From positions 79,852 through 143,851 of the forward strand of contig JBEBXK010000005.1 of assembly GCA_040391605.1 (NCBI GenBank): a DNA stretch of 64,000 nucleotides, in the 5' to 3' direction. This stretch comes from Vulgatibacter incomptus_A (GTDB lineage Bacteria > Myxococcota > Myxococcia > Myxococcales > Vulgatibacteraceae). Position numbers and translations under genes: made by a program. The notes under the pieces were generated by a model. It was not told the DNA's origin and searched no databases. It saw nothing but the letters and a program-made list of their open reading frames with translations. Shown one piece after another: positions 8,868 to 19,474 of the stretch (positions are counted from its first letter, which is position 1; each line of letters opens with the position of its first letter).

Positions 8868-9782
8868 ATGCGAGAATTGCAGGTCAACGTTTCAACAGAG
8901 GATTTCCATCTCGTCATGTCGGGGTCGAAGGGCGCGTTCAGCGCCGATATCAGCGAAGAGGCAGTGGCCGAAGCCCTCCGGGCCGTAGAAGAACGATTGG
9001 GTGGCGCCGAGTCCGAGCCAGTGCTCGAAGTCGAGGGCGCCGAGACGTCCGAAGACGGGCCGCTCTTGGATCTGGGGGAGGATTGGAGCGAGGGAGGCGC
9101 CGAAGCCGAAGCCGAAGACGAGGCCCCCTTCGAGTTGGCCTCCTCCCCGGAGGAGCGCCTCGCCGCCCTGGAGGCCGAGCTGCAGGAGAAGGATCGACTG
9201 CTGGAGGACTCCCAGCGCCGGGGCCGGGAGACGATGGAGCGCCTCCAGGAGGCCAGCGAGCGCCTCACCCGCCAGGCCGCGGACGCCGAGAACTTCCGCA
9301 AGCGCGCCGCCAGGGAGCGGGAGGAGCAGCAGCGCTTCGCCATCGAGAGGCTCCTCAAGGAGCTGGTGCCGGTCTTGGACAACTTCGATCGGGCCCTCGA
9401 TCACGCCAGCCAGGGGACGGATCTCGAGGCGTTCGCCCAAGGCGTGTCCATGACCCGCAAGCTCTTCGAGGAGACCCTGGCTCGCTTCGGCGTCAAGGCC
9501 TTCACCTCCGTGGGCGAGGCCTTCGATCCGCATCTGCACGAGGCGATGGAGCAGATCGAGAGCGATGAGCACGAAGTCAATCGAGTGGCTCGGGAGATGC
9601 TGCGGGGCTACCTGCTCCACGAGCGGTTGATCCGCCCCGCGCTGGTCTCCGTCTCCAAGGGGCCGGGGCCCGAGGGCGGGGACGAAGCGCCGGCCTCGGC
9701 CCACGAAGTCGAAGCGCCAGTGGAGACCTCGGGGGAATTGGAGGTCGAAGAAAAGCTTTCCTCGAAGGCCTTGAAGGATTAA
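8868..9782 (+). CDS. grpE: GrpE nucleotide exchange factor for DnaK
   Basis: 304 residues from the ATG at 8868; an internal ATG at 8916 (MSGSKGAF) is also possible. GrpE is usually 180-210 residues. Here an acidic low-complexity N-terminal region of about 85 residues precedes the long coiled coil (about 90-160, ERLAALEAELQEKDRLLED). The conserved core is clear: AENFRKRAAREREE, LVPVLDNFDRAL, a short helix pair and the beta-domain F-D-P-x-x-H-E-A. An acidic, Pro/Ala-rich tail of about 45 residues follows RPALVSVSKG. The family releases ADP from DnaK. It is followed by dnaK after 82 bp in the same direction. The two unusual extensions could affect dimerisation or temperature sensing, but that is speculation. 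Confidence 0.92.
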   Translation: MRELQVNVSTEDFHLVMSGSKGAFSADISEEAVAEALRAVEERLGGAESEPVLEVEGAETSEDGPLLDLGEDWSEGGAEAEAEDEAPFELASSPEERLAALEAELQEKDRLLEDSQRRGRETMERLQEASERLTRQAADAENFRKRAAREREEQQRFAIERLLKELVPVLDNFDRALDHASQGTDLEAFAQGVSMTRKLFEETLARFGVKAFTSVGEAFDPHLHEAMEQIESDEHEVNRVAREMLRGYLLHERLIRPALVSVSKGPGPEGGDEAPASAHEVEAPVETSGELEVEEKLSSKALKD

Positions 9783-9864
9783 GGCGCCGCTGTGCGTCTT
9801 GGACCGTAGCACTGGCGGCATTCGTTCTTCGAATCAGATCGTCCAGACGTCTTGGAGAGCAGGT

Positions 9865-11688
<1,824 letters not shown>

Positions 11689-11996
11689 ACCGGGTCTCCA
11701 GAAATCTACTGCGCGCCCCGCCTGCTTCGTTGGACCTGCGCTCCGATGCTCACGACCCAGGGCCGGTGGGGGAATCGCCTCCGCACGAGGCGGAAGCGAT
11801 CCCCCCACTCGCGCTGCGCGCAAACCTTCTAGCGTTTGCTCGCTTCTGGCTCGCAGGGGTACGCTCCGCTCCGGTGCTCGGTCCGCCTCGCATCCGGGGC
11901 GCTCGCTACGATTTCTGACGACCCTGTGAGAGTTCGTGGAGAGGTCGGCCAGAAGCCCATGAGCCTACGGGCGCGACGTGCTACAACCCGCGACCC
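11689..11996. other. 308-bp intergenic region between dnaK and pyrF
   Basis: No gene is evident. It holds a strong hairpin (11768-11806), a stretch rich in GCTCG/CTCCG words (about 11865-11905) and a 33-bp segment (11908-11940) that is 24/33 identical to 53791-53823. A promoter for pyrF is expected here but none is convincing. Confidence 0.5.
11768..11806 (+). terminator. Hairpin downstream of dnaK, possible transcription terminator
   Basis: Two 17-nt arms (11768-11784 and 11790-11806) pair at 15 of 17 positions around a 5-nt loop, ending in a G5/C6 clamp. There is no T-run after the stem, so a Rho-independent terminator would be atypical; mRNA stabilisation is an alternative. Confidence 0.45.
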
Positions 11997-12818
11997 ATGA
12001 GCTTCGTCGAGAGAATCAGCGAGCGGATCGAGAGGCTGGGCACTCGCCTCTGCGTCGGCCTCGATCCCCGGCCCGAGTGGCATCCAGCCGGCGTCGACCT
12101 CTGGGCCCATTGCCGCGACACCCTGGAGGCCTGCGCGCCCTTCGCCTCTGCGGTGAAGCCCCAGAGCGCGTTCTTCGAGGCCCAGGGCCTCGCAGGACTC
12201 GAGGTCCTCTACCGGATCTTCGAGCTCGCCCGCTCCCTGGAGATCCCCCTGATCCTCGACGCCAAGCGGGGCGATATCGGCAGCACCGCCGAGGCCTATG
12301 CGAGCGCCTGGCTCCGCGGCGATCGGGCGGGCCAGGCCCTCACGGTCAACCCCTACCTCGGCAGGGACTCGCTGCAGCCCTTTGTCGACGCCGCCAGGGA
12401 GGAGGGGGGGGCGCTCTTCTGCCTGGTCAAGACCAGCAACCCGGGCGCCGGCGACCTCCAGGAGCTGCGCGCAGACGGCCGCAGCATCGCCGACGAGGTG
12501 GCGCGCTGGACCGTCGATTGGAATGGCGACGCCAAGGGATACGGCCCCGTGGGAGCCGTGGTCGGCGCCACCAGGCCCGACGAGCTCCATCGCTTCCGGC
12601 AGGCCATGCCCCGCAGCCTCCTCCTCCTCCCAGGCGTCGGGGCCCAGGGCGCCAGGCCCGCCGATCTGGCGCCGGCCTTCCATCCAGGAGGCAGAGGGGC
12701 CCTCGTCGCCGCCAGCCGCTCCGTGGAGTACGCCTCGCGGGGCTCGGATTTCGCCATCGCGGCCAGGCGTTCCGCCAAAGAGCTGCGAGACGCGATCAAC
12801 GCAGCTTGCGGGGTGTAG
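11997..12818 (+). CDS. pyrF: Orotidine 5'-phosphate decarboxylase, type 2
   Basis: 273 residues, ATG at 11997. The length and the opening LCVGLDPRPEW indicate the longer type-2 class found in actinobacteria and myxobacteria rather than the about 230-residue E. coli type. The catalytic motif DAKRGDIGSTA is intact, including the Asp-x-Lys-x-x-Asp triad on strand 3. TVNPYLG and the phosphate-binding end (LLLPGVGAQGA, then SRSVEYAS) are present. It catalyses the last step of UMP synthesis. No other pyr genes are in the window; its position between dnaK and dnaJ appears to be chance co-location. Confidence 0.95.
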   Translation: MSFVERISERIERLGTRLCVGLDPRPEWHPAGVDLWAHCRDTLEACAPFASAVKPQSAFFEAQGLAGLEVLYRIFELARSLEIPLILDAKRGDIGSTAEAYASAWLRGDRAGQALTVNPYLGRDSLQPFVDAAREEGGALFCLVKTSNPGAGDLQELRADGRSIADEVARWTVDWNGDAKGYGPVGAVVGATRPDELHRFRQAMPRSLLLLPGVGAQGARPADLAPAFHPGGRGALVAASRSVEYASRGSDFAIAARRSAKELRDAINAACGV

Positions 12819-12931
12819 TCCCTGCGTTAGCTTGAAGCCTTCTGCCGGCGCTCGGATCGCGAGCGCCCCCTCGTGGCGCCCCTGGATGGTGCCCCATTCC
12901 CGGCGCCGCCATGCGCCGTGGGGAAGTGATT

Positions 12932-14050
12932 TTGAAGCGCGACTACTACGAGATCCTCGCCGTCGAACGAGGCGCCTCCCCCGCCGAGATCAAGGCGGCC
13001 TACCGCAAGCTCGCCCTCCAGCACCATCCGGACAAGAACCCCGACAACCCCGAGGCCGAGGAGAAGTTCAAGGAGGCCTCCGAGGCCTACGCCTGCCTCT
13101 CCGATCCCGATAAGCGCGCCCGCTACGATCGCTTCGGCCACGAGGGGCGGCCCTTCGGCGAGGGGGGCTTCAGCGGCTTCGAGGGCTTCGGCGGCGCCGG
13201 CTTCGGCGACATCTTCGGAGACATCTTCGGTGAGATCTTCGGCGGCGGCGGCGGCGCGTCTCGCAGCAGGCAGCGTGGCCGCGGCGCCGACCTCCGGGTC
13301 GATCGCGAGATCGAGTTCGAGGAGGCCGCTTTCGGCACCGACGTCGAGCTCGAGATCCCTCGCCGCAAGCGCTGCGAGACCTGCGGCGGCAGCGGCTGCA
13401 AGCCTGGCACCAGCCCCAAGACTTGCGGCACCTGCGGCGGCGCGGGCGCCCAACGCTTCACCCAGGGTTTCTTCTCCGTCTCTCGACCGTGCCCTACCTG
13501 CGGCGGCGAAGGCAAGGTCATCCCCGACCCCTGCACCGCCTGCTCCGGCAAGGGCACCATCGCCTCCACCGCCAAGATCCCCTTCAAGATCCCAGGCGGC
13601 GTCGACACCGGCTCCCGGATCAAGCTCACCGGCGAAGGCGAGCCCGGCCCCATGGGCGGCCCTCCCGGCGATCTCTACGTCGTCCTCCACGTCAAGGAGC
13701 ACCCGATCTTCATCCGGGAGGAGACCGAGATCATCTGCAACGTCCCCATCGGCTTCACCCAGGCCGCCCTTGGGGCCACCATCGACGTCCCCACCCTCGA
13801 CGGCCGCGTGAAGATGAAGATCCCCCCCGGCACCCAGAGCGGCAAGGTCTTCCGCCTCCGGGGCAAGGGCGTTCCCGTCCTCGGCGGCCACGGCCGCGGC
13901 GACCAGCACGTCCGCGTCGTCATCGAGACCCCCACCTCCCTCTCCAAGCGGCAGCGAGAGCTCCTCGAGGCCTTCGCCGCCGACGCCGGCGAAGACGTCC
14001 ACCCTCAGTCGAAGAACTTCTTCGACAAGGTGAAGTCACTCTTCGGCTGA
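12932..14050 (+). CDS. dnaJ: DnaJ (Hsp40) co-chaperone
   Basis: 372 residues from the TTG at 12932 (MKRDYYEIL), which has GGGGAAG six bases upstream. An ATG at 12911 would add seven residues but has no ribosome site. The J domain at residues 1-70 contains HHPDKN with the essential HPD. A G/F-rich linker with repeated DIFGDIFGEIFGG elements follows. The zinc-finger domain has all four C-x-x-C-x-G-x-G motifs (CETCGGSG, CGTCGGAG, CPTCGGEG, CTACSGKG). Two beta-sandwich client-binding domains and a short C-terminus ending FDKVKSLFG complete the protein. It stimulates DnaK ATPase activity and delivers unfolded clients. dnaK lies 1.2 kb upstream, with pyrF in between. Confidence 0.95.
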   Translation: MKRDYYEILAVERGASPAEIKAAYRKLALQHHPDKNPDNPEAEEKFKEASEAYACLSDPDKRARYDRFGHEGRPFGEGGFSGFEGFGGAGFGDIFGDIFGEIFGGGGGASRSRQRGRGADLRVDREIEFEEAAFGTDVELEIPRRKRCETCGGSGCKPGTSPKTCGTCGGAGAQRFTQGFFSVSRPCPTCGGEGKVIPDPCTACSGKGTIASTAKIPFKIPGGVDTGSRIKLTGEGEPGPMGGPPGDLYVVLHVKEHPIFIREETEIICNVPIGFTQAALGATIDVPTLDGRVKMKIPPGTQSGKVFRLRGKGVPVLGGHGRGDQHVRVVIETPTSLSKRQRELLEAFAADAGEDVHPQSKNFFDKVKSLFG

Positions 14051-14117
14051 AGCGGCGGCTCGTCGGGATAGTTGCGACTCGCGCCTCGGGGGCTGAGTCG
14101 CTGCCGTGGAAGGAGCG

Positions 14118-16439
14118 TCAGCGGATGGACGCTCGCTCCAGGAGCGGCGGCAGCGCGTCTTGCAGCATGCCGAAAGAGGCCTTTCGGTACTCGTGGTGGT
14201 GGACAGTGTCCCAGCCTTCCCACGAGTAGGTGGCGAAGCCCTCTACCGGGATCTGCCATCCGGCGTGTACGGGGCGGGCGGGGCCGAAGGCGTCTACGAC
14301 GAGAGGCGCATCGGAGGGGGCGAGGCTCAGGGCCGTCACGGCGAGCTCGGGGGTGATGGAGGTCCCGAGGACCCGGCCGGTCTCGCCGCGATCGTCCACC
14401 ACTCGTGAGCGGGAGGGATCGGTGACGTGGAGCAGGCTCCAGGGGATCCGGATCTCGAGGGTGCCAGCGTCCAAGGAGTACCAGAAGCTCGAGTCGCTCC
14501 GCTCGGACTCGTGGCCGGTGGGCAGCCGGCCGACCTCGTCGTCTACGAAGGGGCCGAGCTGCTCGCCTTGGTAGACGACCTCCCAATTGGTCAGGTTCCG
14601 CATCGGATGGAAGACTCCGTCGTCGTTGGTGACGGTCCGATACGCTTGGGACTCGTCGCGGAGCCCGTGCCATACGCCGTAGAGATCGTAGGGGCGGTCC
14701 ACCAGGAGCGACGCGCCACCTCCGTCGATGCGGAGGAGGAACTCCACCCTGCGATCGACGCCGATCGTCTGGGCGGGATCGAGGAAGCCGTCGCCTCTCT
14801 CGGGATCCAGGGTGTCGAAGGCGAGCCAGTAGCTCACCTTCGACCAGTCCATGGCCCCGGTGCGGGCTGGATCGAGATCGTCCACCCGAAGCAGCAGATG
14901 GAGGTAGCCCTCGTCGTGCTCGATCGATAGCTCCCGCAGGGTGCGCATGGAGTCGAAGCCATCGCCCAGAGGGGCCACCGCCGGCTCATCTTTGCGGAGC
15001 TGGGGATCGACGATCCACTCGTCTCCCTCGCCGTCCACGAAGTGGAAGCGCTCGGGAGGCCCGGGGCGCAGCGCGATGAGCCCGAAGTTCTGCTCGGGGT
15101 TCATCGCGTTGTACCAGAGATGACGGCGCTCCGCGGGCAGCTCGATGGGGTCGACGATCCAGGCCCGCTTGAACCACTCGTCCACGATGGAGAAGAGGCA
15201 GAAGCCGTCCATGCCGGAGTCGACCACCGTGTCCAAAGTGCGCAGGAGCGCGTGGCCCTGGGCGCGCTCGTCGAGGCCGCCGTGATCGAGGCCGGAGGCG
15301 ATCCGCTTGGCCGAGCCCTGGCTCGACGGGAGGCCGATCTCCGAGATCATCAGGGTGTAGCCCTCGTAGTACGAGCGCAGATCCCGCAGGTACCCGAGGT
15401 AGGAGTTGGGACCCTGCGCGTCGGAGACCTGGTACTCCGGCTGAAAGACGATGAAGTCGGGGTAGTAGGGATACGCGTGGTAGGAGATGAAGATCCCTTC
15501 GGTAAAGGAAGGCTTCACCTCGAGCTTCTTCATGTCGATCGAGAACATCTCCTCGGACGACGCGGGGTAGGGCGGCTCGGTGTAGTGGACCAGGGGGTCC
15601 AGGGTCGGCCAGTTGGAGAAGGCGACGGGATGCCGGGTGCCGTAGCGGCTCTCCTCGACTGCGAGCAGATAGTCGAAGCTCTCCGCGATATAGACCTCGA
15701 AGGGGTTGCCGTCGGCGAGCCGGAAGTAGAGTCCGTCGTAGGAGCGCTCGTCCGGATGGCGTTCGAAGGTGGAGGCCAGGGTCCCCGGCTCCACCTCACG
15801 GCCGATCAGCCAGCCCATCAGCCAGGGGGAGACGTCGGCGGCGTAGCTGCCATAGGCGCGGCCCCAATGGAGCGGCAGCTCGGGACCGCCGGGCGGGATC
15901 TCCCGGTTGCCGTGGACTACGTCCACCACCTTCTCCAGCTCGTCTCGGAACCAGAGTCGATCGTAGTCCCCCAGGTAGTCGGCGGGAACGTCCTCCGGCT
16001 CCCGTAGCCAGGCGCCCTGCAGCAGGAAGAGCGGCGCCTCCGGATGCTCGAGGTTCCACCGCCGCAGCTCCTCGTAGAAGAGCGGGCTCTGGACGGTGTA
16101 GATCCGCAGGGTGTTGAGGCCGAGATCGGCCGCCGCCGCGATCCAGCGGCGGATCTGCTCTCGGCTGGCCAGGAACTCACCGGGGAGCGTCCCGGGGATG
16201 GCGAGGCCGAGGTTGATCCCCGCCGGGTAGAACGGTTGAAAAGGCTCGCTGCCGTGGCGTGATTCGAAGCCGTGGGCCGTGGCTCGGAACTCGTATCGAG
16301 CGGGGGGACTCGGAGCGGGGCTGGAGGCATCGTCCCCGCAGGCACCTGCCAGCATCGCGACGAGCGACACCGCCGCGAGGCGCACCGAGGCGGAGCGGCT
16401 CCAGCTTCGCAGGAACCGAGTCGCGCGCGTCTTCACCAT
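14118..16439 (-). CDS. Lipoprotein with TIM-barrel glycoside-hydrolase-like domain
   Basis: 773 residues from the ATG at 16439. The signal ends in a lipobox, LAGAC. Residues about 50-430 look like a (beta/alpha)8 barrel of glycosidase clan A type. They show GINLGLAI at the first strand, LNTLRIYTV, a conserved WLIGREVEP where an acid/base Glu would sit (about residue 213), ISYHAYPYYP, and MISEIGLPSS with a possible nucleophile Glu near 366. The C-terminal about 300 residues are beta-rich with aromatic and Asp-rich loops (LLLRVDDLD, EFLLRIDGGG, EIRIPWSLL), like a carbohydrate-binding module. The start overlaps the YaiO-like gene by 7 bp, so they form one operon. It probably trims or modifies the polysaccharide made by this block. 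Family assignment is inference. Confidence 0.62.
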   Translation of the reverse strand: MVKTRATRFLRSWSRSASVRLAAVSLVAMLAGACGDDASSPAPSPPARYEFRATAHGFESRHGSEPFQPFYPAGINLGLAIPGTLPGEFLASREQIRRWIAAAADLGLNTLRIYTVQSPLFYEELRRWNLEHPEAPLFLLQGAWLREPEDVPADYLGDYDRLWFRDELEKVVDVVHGNREIPPGGPELPLHWGRAYGSYAADVSPWLMGWLIGREVEPGTLASTFERHPDERSYDGLYFRLADGNPFEVYIAESFDYLLAVEESRYGTRHPVAFSNWPTLDPLVHYTEPPYPASSEEMFSIDMKKLEVKPSFTEGIFISYHAYPYYPDFIVFQPEYQVSDAQGPNSYLGYLRDLRSYYEGYTLMISEIGLPSSQGSAKRIASGLDHGGLDERAQGHALLRTLDTVVDSGMDGFCLFSIVDEWFKRAWIVDPIELPAERRHLWYNAMNPEQNFGLIALRPGPPERFHFVDGEGDEWIVDPQLRKDEPAVAPLGDGFDSMRTLRELSIEHDEGYLHLLLRVDDLDPARTGAMDWSKVSYWLAFDTLDPERGDGFLDPAQTIGVDRRVEFLLRIDGGGASLLVDRPYDLYGVWHGLRDESQAYRTVTNDDGVFHPMRNLTNWEVVYQGEQLGPFVDDEVGRLPTGHESERSDSSFWYSLDAGTLEIRIPWSLLHVTDPSRSRVVDDRGETGRVLGTSITPELAVTALSLAPSDAPLVVDAFGPARPVHAGWQIPVEGFATYSWEGWDTVHHHEYRKASFGMLQDALPPLLERASIR

Positions 16440-17746
16440 CGCCGCATGAGCCCGAAGAGGATCTCGTGCCGCATCAGCCGGGCATCCCCGCTCCACTCCC
16501 GACGGCCGACATAGTCCAATCGGAGCTGGAGCTCGTACATCGGTGTCCACGCGAGGCCGGCCAGCCCTACCAGATGCCGCTCGACGCCCAGCTCGCTGTC
16601 GCGCACGGTGAGGTAGTCCGCCTTGTCTCCGCCGCCGACACCGAGGGTGAGGTCCAGCTCCCAGACCAGCGGGACGCCGACCTGGCCGAGGAGGGCCAGG
16701 CCGTCGCCGGCCGGATCGAAGGAGCGCCAGAGGCGGAGCGACGTCCAGGCCCATCGGCCCTCGTAGTGGATCGCCGGGCTGACGACGTCGACACCCGTCC
16801 GTGAAAACTCGATGTGCCAGAGTTTAGCAAATAGGGTGAAACCGCCTCCCAGGCCCACGCCGGCCTCGGCGTAGACGTTCCACTCGGGAGAGAAGGAGGG
16901 GCGCAGCCCGAAGCCCGCCCCCGCCTCGAGCGAGAGCCACGGCAGCGTCTGCCACGTGGCCGCGCCGTCTACCAGGGTGTCGCGGGCCGCGGTGCCGCCA
17001 TAGAGCCGCTGCTGGAGCTCGAGCCCGGCGCGGAGGCGGAGGCGCTCCGAAGCCGGAAGCTCGACCCCAGCCCGCCCCCTCCAGCCGGCGCCCGGGCCGC
17101 TGGACGCGATGGGCCCTGCCTGCAACAGCAGGGCGACGCCGCTGCGCTGGATATCGCGCAGCGCCTCGCAGGCGAGCGGATCGTCCTCCGCGCAGAGCGT
17201 GGCGAGCAAAGGCCGCGCCTCGTCCTCCTTTCCGTCCCGCAGACGGGCCATCGCCAGCGAGCGGCTCGCCCCCCGATCGTCCGGCCACGCCGCGAGATAG
17301 GAGGAATAGGCCCGATCCGCGGCGCCCCATTCCTCCCTCCACAGCGCGAGGTCGGCGCGGACCAGGGCGAGCGCCCGATGCTCGGGATCGGACGCGGGTT
17401 CGAGGGCGTCCAGGGTGGTCTGCGCCTCGTCGAAACGTCCCAGCCAGCCGAGAAGGCGGAGCCGCCAGGCCTGGAGCTCGGGATCGGCAGGCGCCAGCCC
17501 CAGCGCATGGTCCGCCAGCGAGAGGGCCTCCTCGTGGCGATCCTGCCAAGCGAGGATCTGCGAGAGCGCGAGGGCCCGCTCGGGGTCTTCGGGCGCCTCG
17601 GTCTGACAGGCGCGCGCCCGCTCTTCGGCGGCGCCGGCGCCGGCCGGCCAGAGATCGCGCGCAGGGGGGCAGTCGAGCCCGTGAGCAGGAGATGCGATCA
17701 GGAGGGGGAGAGCGACGAGGGCGGCGTTACGGATCGCGAAGAGCAA
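16433..17746 (-). CDS. TPR plus YaiO-like outer-membrane beta-barrel protein
   Basis: 437 residues from a TTG at 17746 preceded by GAGGAA at good spacing. It has a clear Sec signal (ALVALPLLIASPAHG) and a mature start GLDCPP. Residues about 35-195 contain TPR-like helical pairs (ALALSQILAWQDRHEEALSL and similar). The remaining about 240 residues alternate hydrophobic and polar residues with aromatic girdles (LELQQRLYG, VYAEAGVGLGGGFTLF, LQLRLDYVGRREW) and end in a barrel-like LFGLMRRW. TPR followed by a barrel is the plan of PgaA and YaiO, outer-membrane pores of polysaccharide export. E. coli yaiO lies beside a glycosyltransferase gene (yaiP), and a family-2 transferase lies 3 kb away here. 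Export function is inferred. Confidence 0.65.
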   Translation of the reverse strand: MLFAIRNAALVALPLLIASPAHGLDCPPARDLWPAGAGAAEERARACQTEAPEDPERALALSQILAWQDRHEEALSLADHALGLAPADPELQAWRLRLLGWLGRFDEAQTTLDALEPASDPEHRALALVRADLALWREEWGAADRAYSSYLAAWPDDRGASRSLAMARLRDGKEDEARPLLATLCAEDDPLACEALRDIQRSGVALLLQAGPIASSGPGAGWRGRAGVELPASERLRLRAGLELQQRLYGGTAARDTLVDGAATWQTLPWLSLEAGAGFGLRPSFSPEWNVYAEAGVGLGGGFTLFAKLWHIEFSRTGVDVVSPAIHYEGRWAWTSLRLWRSFDPAGDGLALLGQVGVPLVWELDLTLGVGGGDKADYLTVRDSELGVERHLVGLAGLAWTPMYELQLRLDYVGRREWSGDARLMRHEILFGLMRRW

Positions 17747-17964
17747 ATGGTTCCTCAGGGTGCTGGTGCGGCTCTGGTAGCAAGATATCCGGGGCAGGTA
17801 AACCGCTCGCCCATGGGACACGCCCGGATGCGCGTAGAATGAGGCGGTAGATCGCGACGAGGCGGCTCGCCCAGCGGACTCGCCCGCCACAGTGCGTGGA
17901 TCGTGGCGAGGGGTCTGGCCCGGAGGATTCGCCGGCTGCGTGATGGAATGAGGGTCGAAGAATC

Positions 17965-19344
17965 GTGATGAGGCGACCAACTCCTCGGAGGGGCCTGTCC
18001 TCCCGAAAGTCGCATACCCTGGGACCGCCCTCCCCACCGAGGCTCGGCCCCGGAAGCGCCTGGCGGACGGCGGCGGATCTTCCCTTGCCTCTTCGCGCTC
18101 TGCCTTGGCTCATGGTGGTGATGCTCCTCTCTTCGGCCTGCAGCCTGACCCGCGCGCGATCCGCCGCGAGCGGCGACGACGCGGCTGCAGCGCGCGCTTC
18201 CCTCGACGTGCGCCGCTTCGCCCTCGCCGTGGTCCACGACTCGACAGGGGCCGAGCTCCCGCTCAGCTGGCCTGCCGGCGCGCGCACCGGCGAGCTCGTC
18301 TCGAGCTACCCGGATCCCTCGCGCTTCGAAGGCGGACCCACCGGCTTCGCGCTCCTCGGCGGGAGGAGCTTTCTCTACGACGACGCCCTGCTCGCGCTGG
18401 ATCGGATTCGGATCGGCGATCGGGAGGGCGCCGTTCGCGTGCTCGCCGCGCTGGCGGCTCTGCAGCTCCCTGACGGGGCCTGGGGCTTCAGCGTCGGGAT
18501 CGACGATGGCTTCTACGACGCCGGCCTCGTGCGAAGCGGGAACGTGGCGTTCGTGATCTACGCCTTCGCCCGATACGCGGCGCGCTTCGGAGGCGAGGAT
18601 GAGCCATGGATCCCGGCAGCGGCGCTGCGAGGAGGTAGCTGGCTCCTCGAACAACGCGACGACGCCACCGGTCTCTTGCGCGCCGGGCGTGGGCGATGGA
18701 CGCCGGGAGGCGCCCGCCTCGAGTCGACAGCGGCGGTGGACTTCGCCGCGACCGAGCATCAGATCGACGCCTTCTTCGCGCTGGCCTCCCTCGCCCGGAT
18801 CGATCCGGACGGACCCTGGTCGCGATCGGCGCTCGCGCTCGAGGCCTCGGTCCATCGCTTCCTCTGGCTCGAGGGAGAGGGTCGATTCGCCCAGGGCTGG
18901 CGCGACGGCGCCCCGGATCGGCAAAGCGCCCTCGACAGCAGCGGGAGCTGGGGCGCGCTCTTCCTCCTGGCGTGTGGGGAGCGGGCGAAGGCCAGGCGAG
19001 CGCTGGCATGGATCGACGAGGTGCATGCGGCCACGGGGCCGGGGTGGTCGGGCTACAAGCCCTACGCATCCGGGCCCGTCACTTGGTTCGTCGAGGCTTC
19101 GGCGGCGATCCCCCTCGCGCGGCATCGCCTCGAGCCGGGCGAGCCGCGGGCGGCGAGCGGGCTCTCCCGTCTGGCCGCGTTGGGACGATCGCGGGGATGG
19201 CCCCTGGTCTACTCGACTTCATGGGAGCCGGATTTTCCCCTGGCGCCGGCCGCAGCGCCGACGCTCTGGTTCCTCCTCGTCCATGACGAGGTACGGGAGG
19301 CGGAGGCGCCCTTTCTCTGGACCGAATGTCCCGGCGCGATGTGA
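17965..19344 (+). CDS. Lipoprotein with helical (alpha/alpha toroid-like) domain
   Basis: 459 residues from GTG 17965 (ATG at 17968 also possible; GAGGG lies just upstream). A long positively charged leader precedes the hydrophobic core and lipobox (LMVVMLLSSAC). The mature part is mostly paired helices with repeated W, G and D turns: LQLPDGAWGF, GSWLLEQRDD, GSWGALFLLACGE, GYKPYASGPVTWFVEAS. This is the look of an alpha/alpha barrel, as in polysaccharide lyases, glycosidases of the six-hairpin type, or prenyl cyclases. No catalytic residues can be named with confidence. It is transcribed divergently from the YaiO-like gene from a 218-bp shared promoter region. A periplasmic role on the nascent polysaccharide is plausible. 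Confidence 0.55.
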   Translation: MMRRPTPRRGLSSRKSHTLGPPSPPRLGPGSAWRTAADLPLPLRALPWLMVVMLLSSACSLTRARSAASGDDAAAARASLDVRRFALAVVHDSTGAELPLSWPAGARTGELVSSYPDPSRFEGGPTGFALLGGRSFLYDDALLALDRIRIGDREGAVRVLAALAALQLPDGAWGFSVGIDDGFYDAGLVRSGNVAFVIYAFARYAARFGGEDEPWIPAAALRGGSWLLEQRDDATGLLRAGRGRWTPGGARLESTAAVDFAATEHQIDAFFALASLARIDPDGPWSRSALALEASVHRFLWLEGEGRFAQGWRDGAPDRQSALDSSGSWGALFLLACGERAKARRALAWIDEVHAATGPGWSGYKPYASGPVTWFVEASAAIPLARHRLEPGEPRAASGLSRLAALGRSRGWPLVYSTSWEPDFPLAPAAAPTLWFLLVHDEVREAEAPFLWTECPGAM

Positions 19345-19474
19345 CCATGGGATGGTCGCCCTGGTCCTGATCGGGTTGATGTCGCCGGCACGGGTCAGCC
19401 ACGATGTGGTAGACCTTCCCCTCGATGCTTGCTGCACCAAGAAGTGAAGCATGATTCGGTAGAAGTGGAGCAAC

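Noticed and set aside
19352..19447. 31-codon open frame between the helical lipoprotein and HEAT genes
   Set aside because: No convincing ribosome site and no recognisable signal; too short to support.
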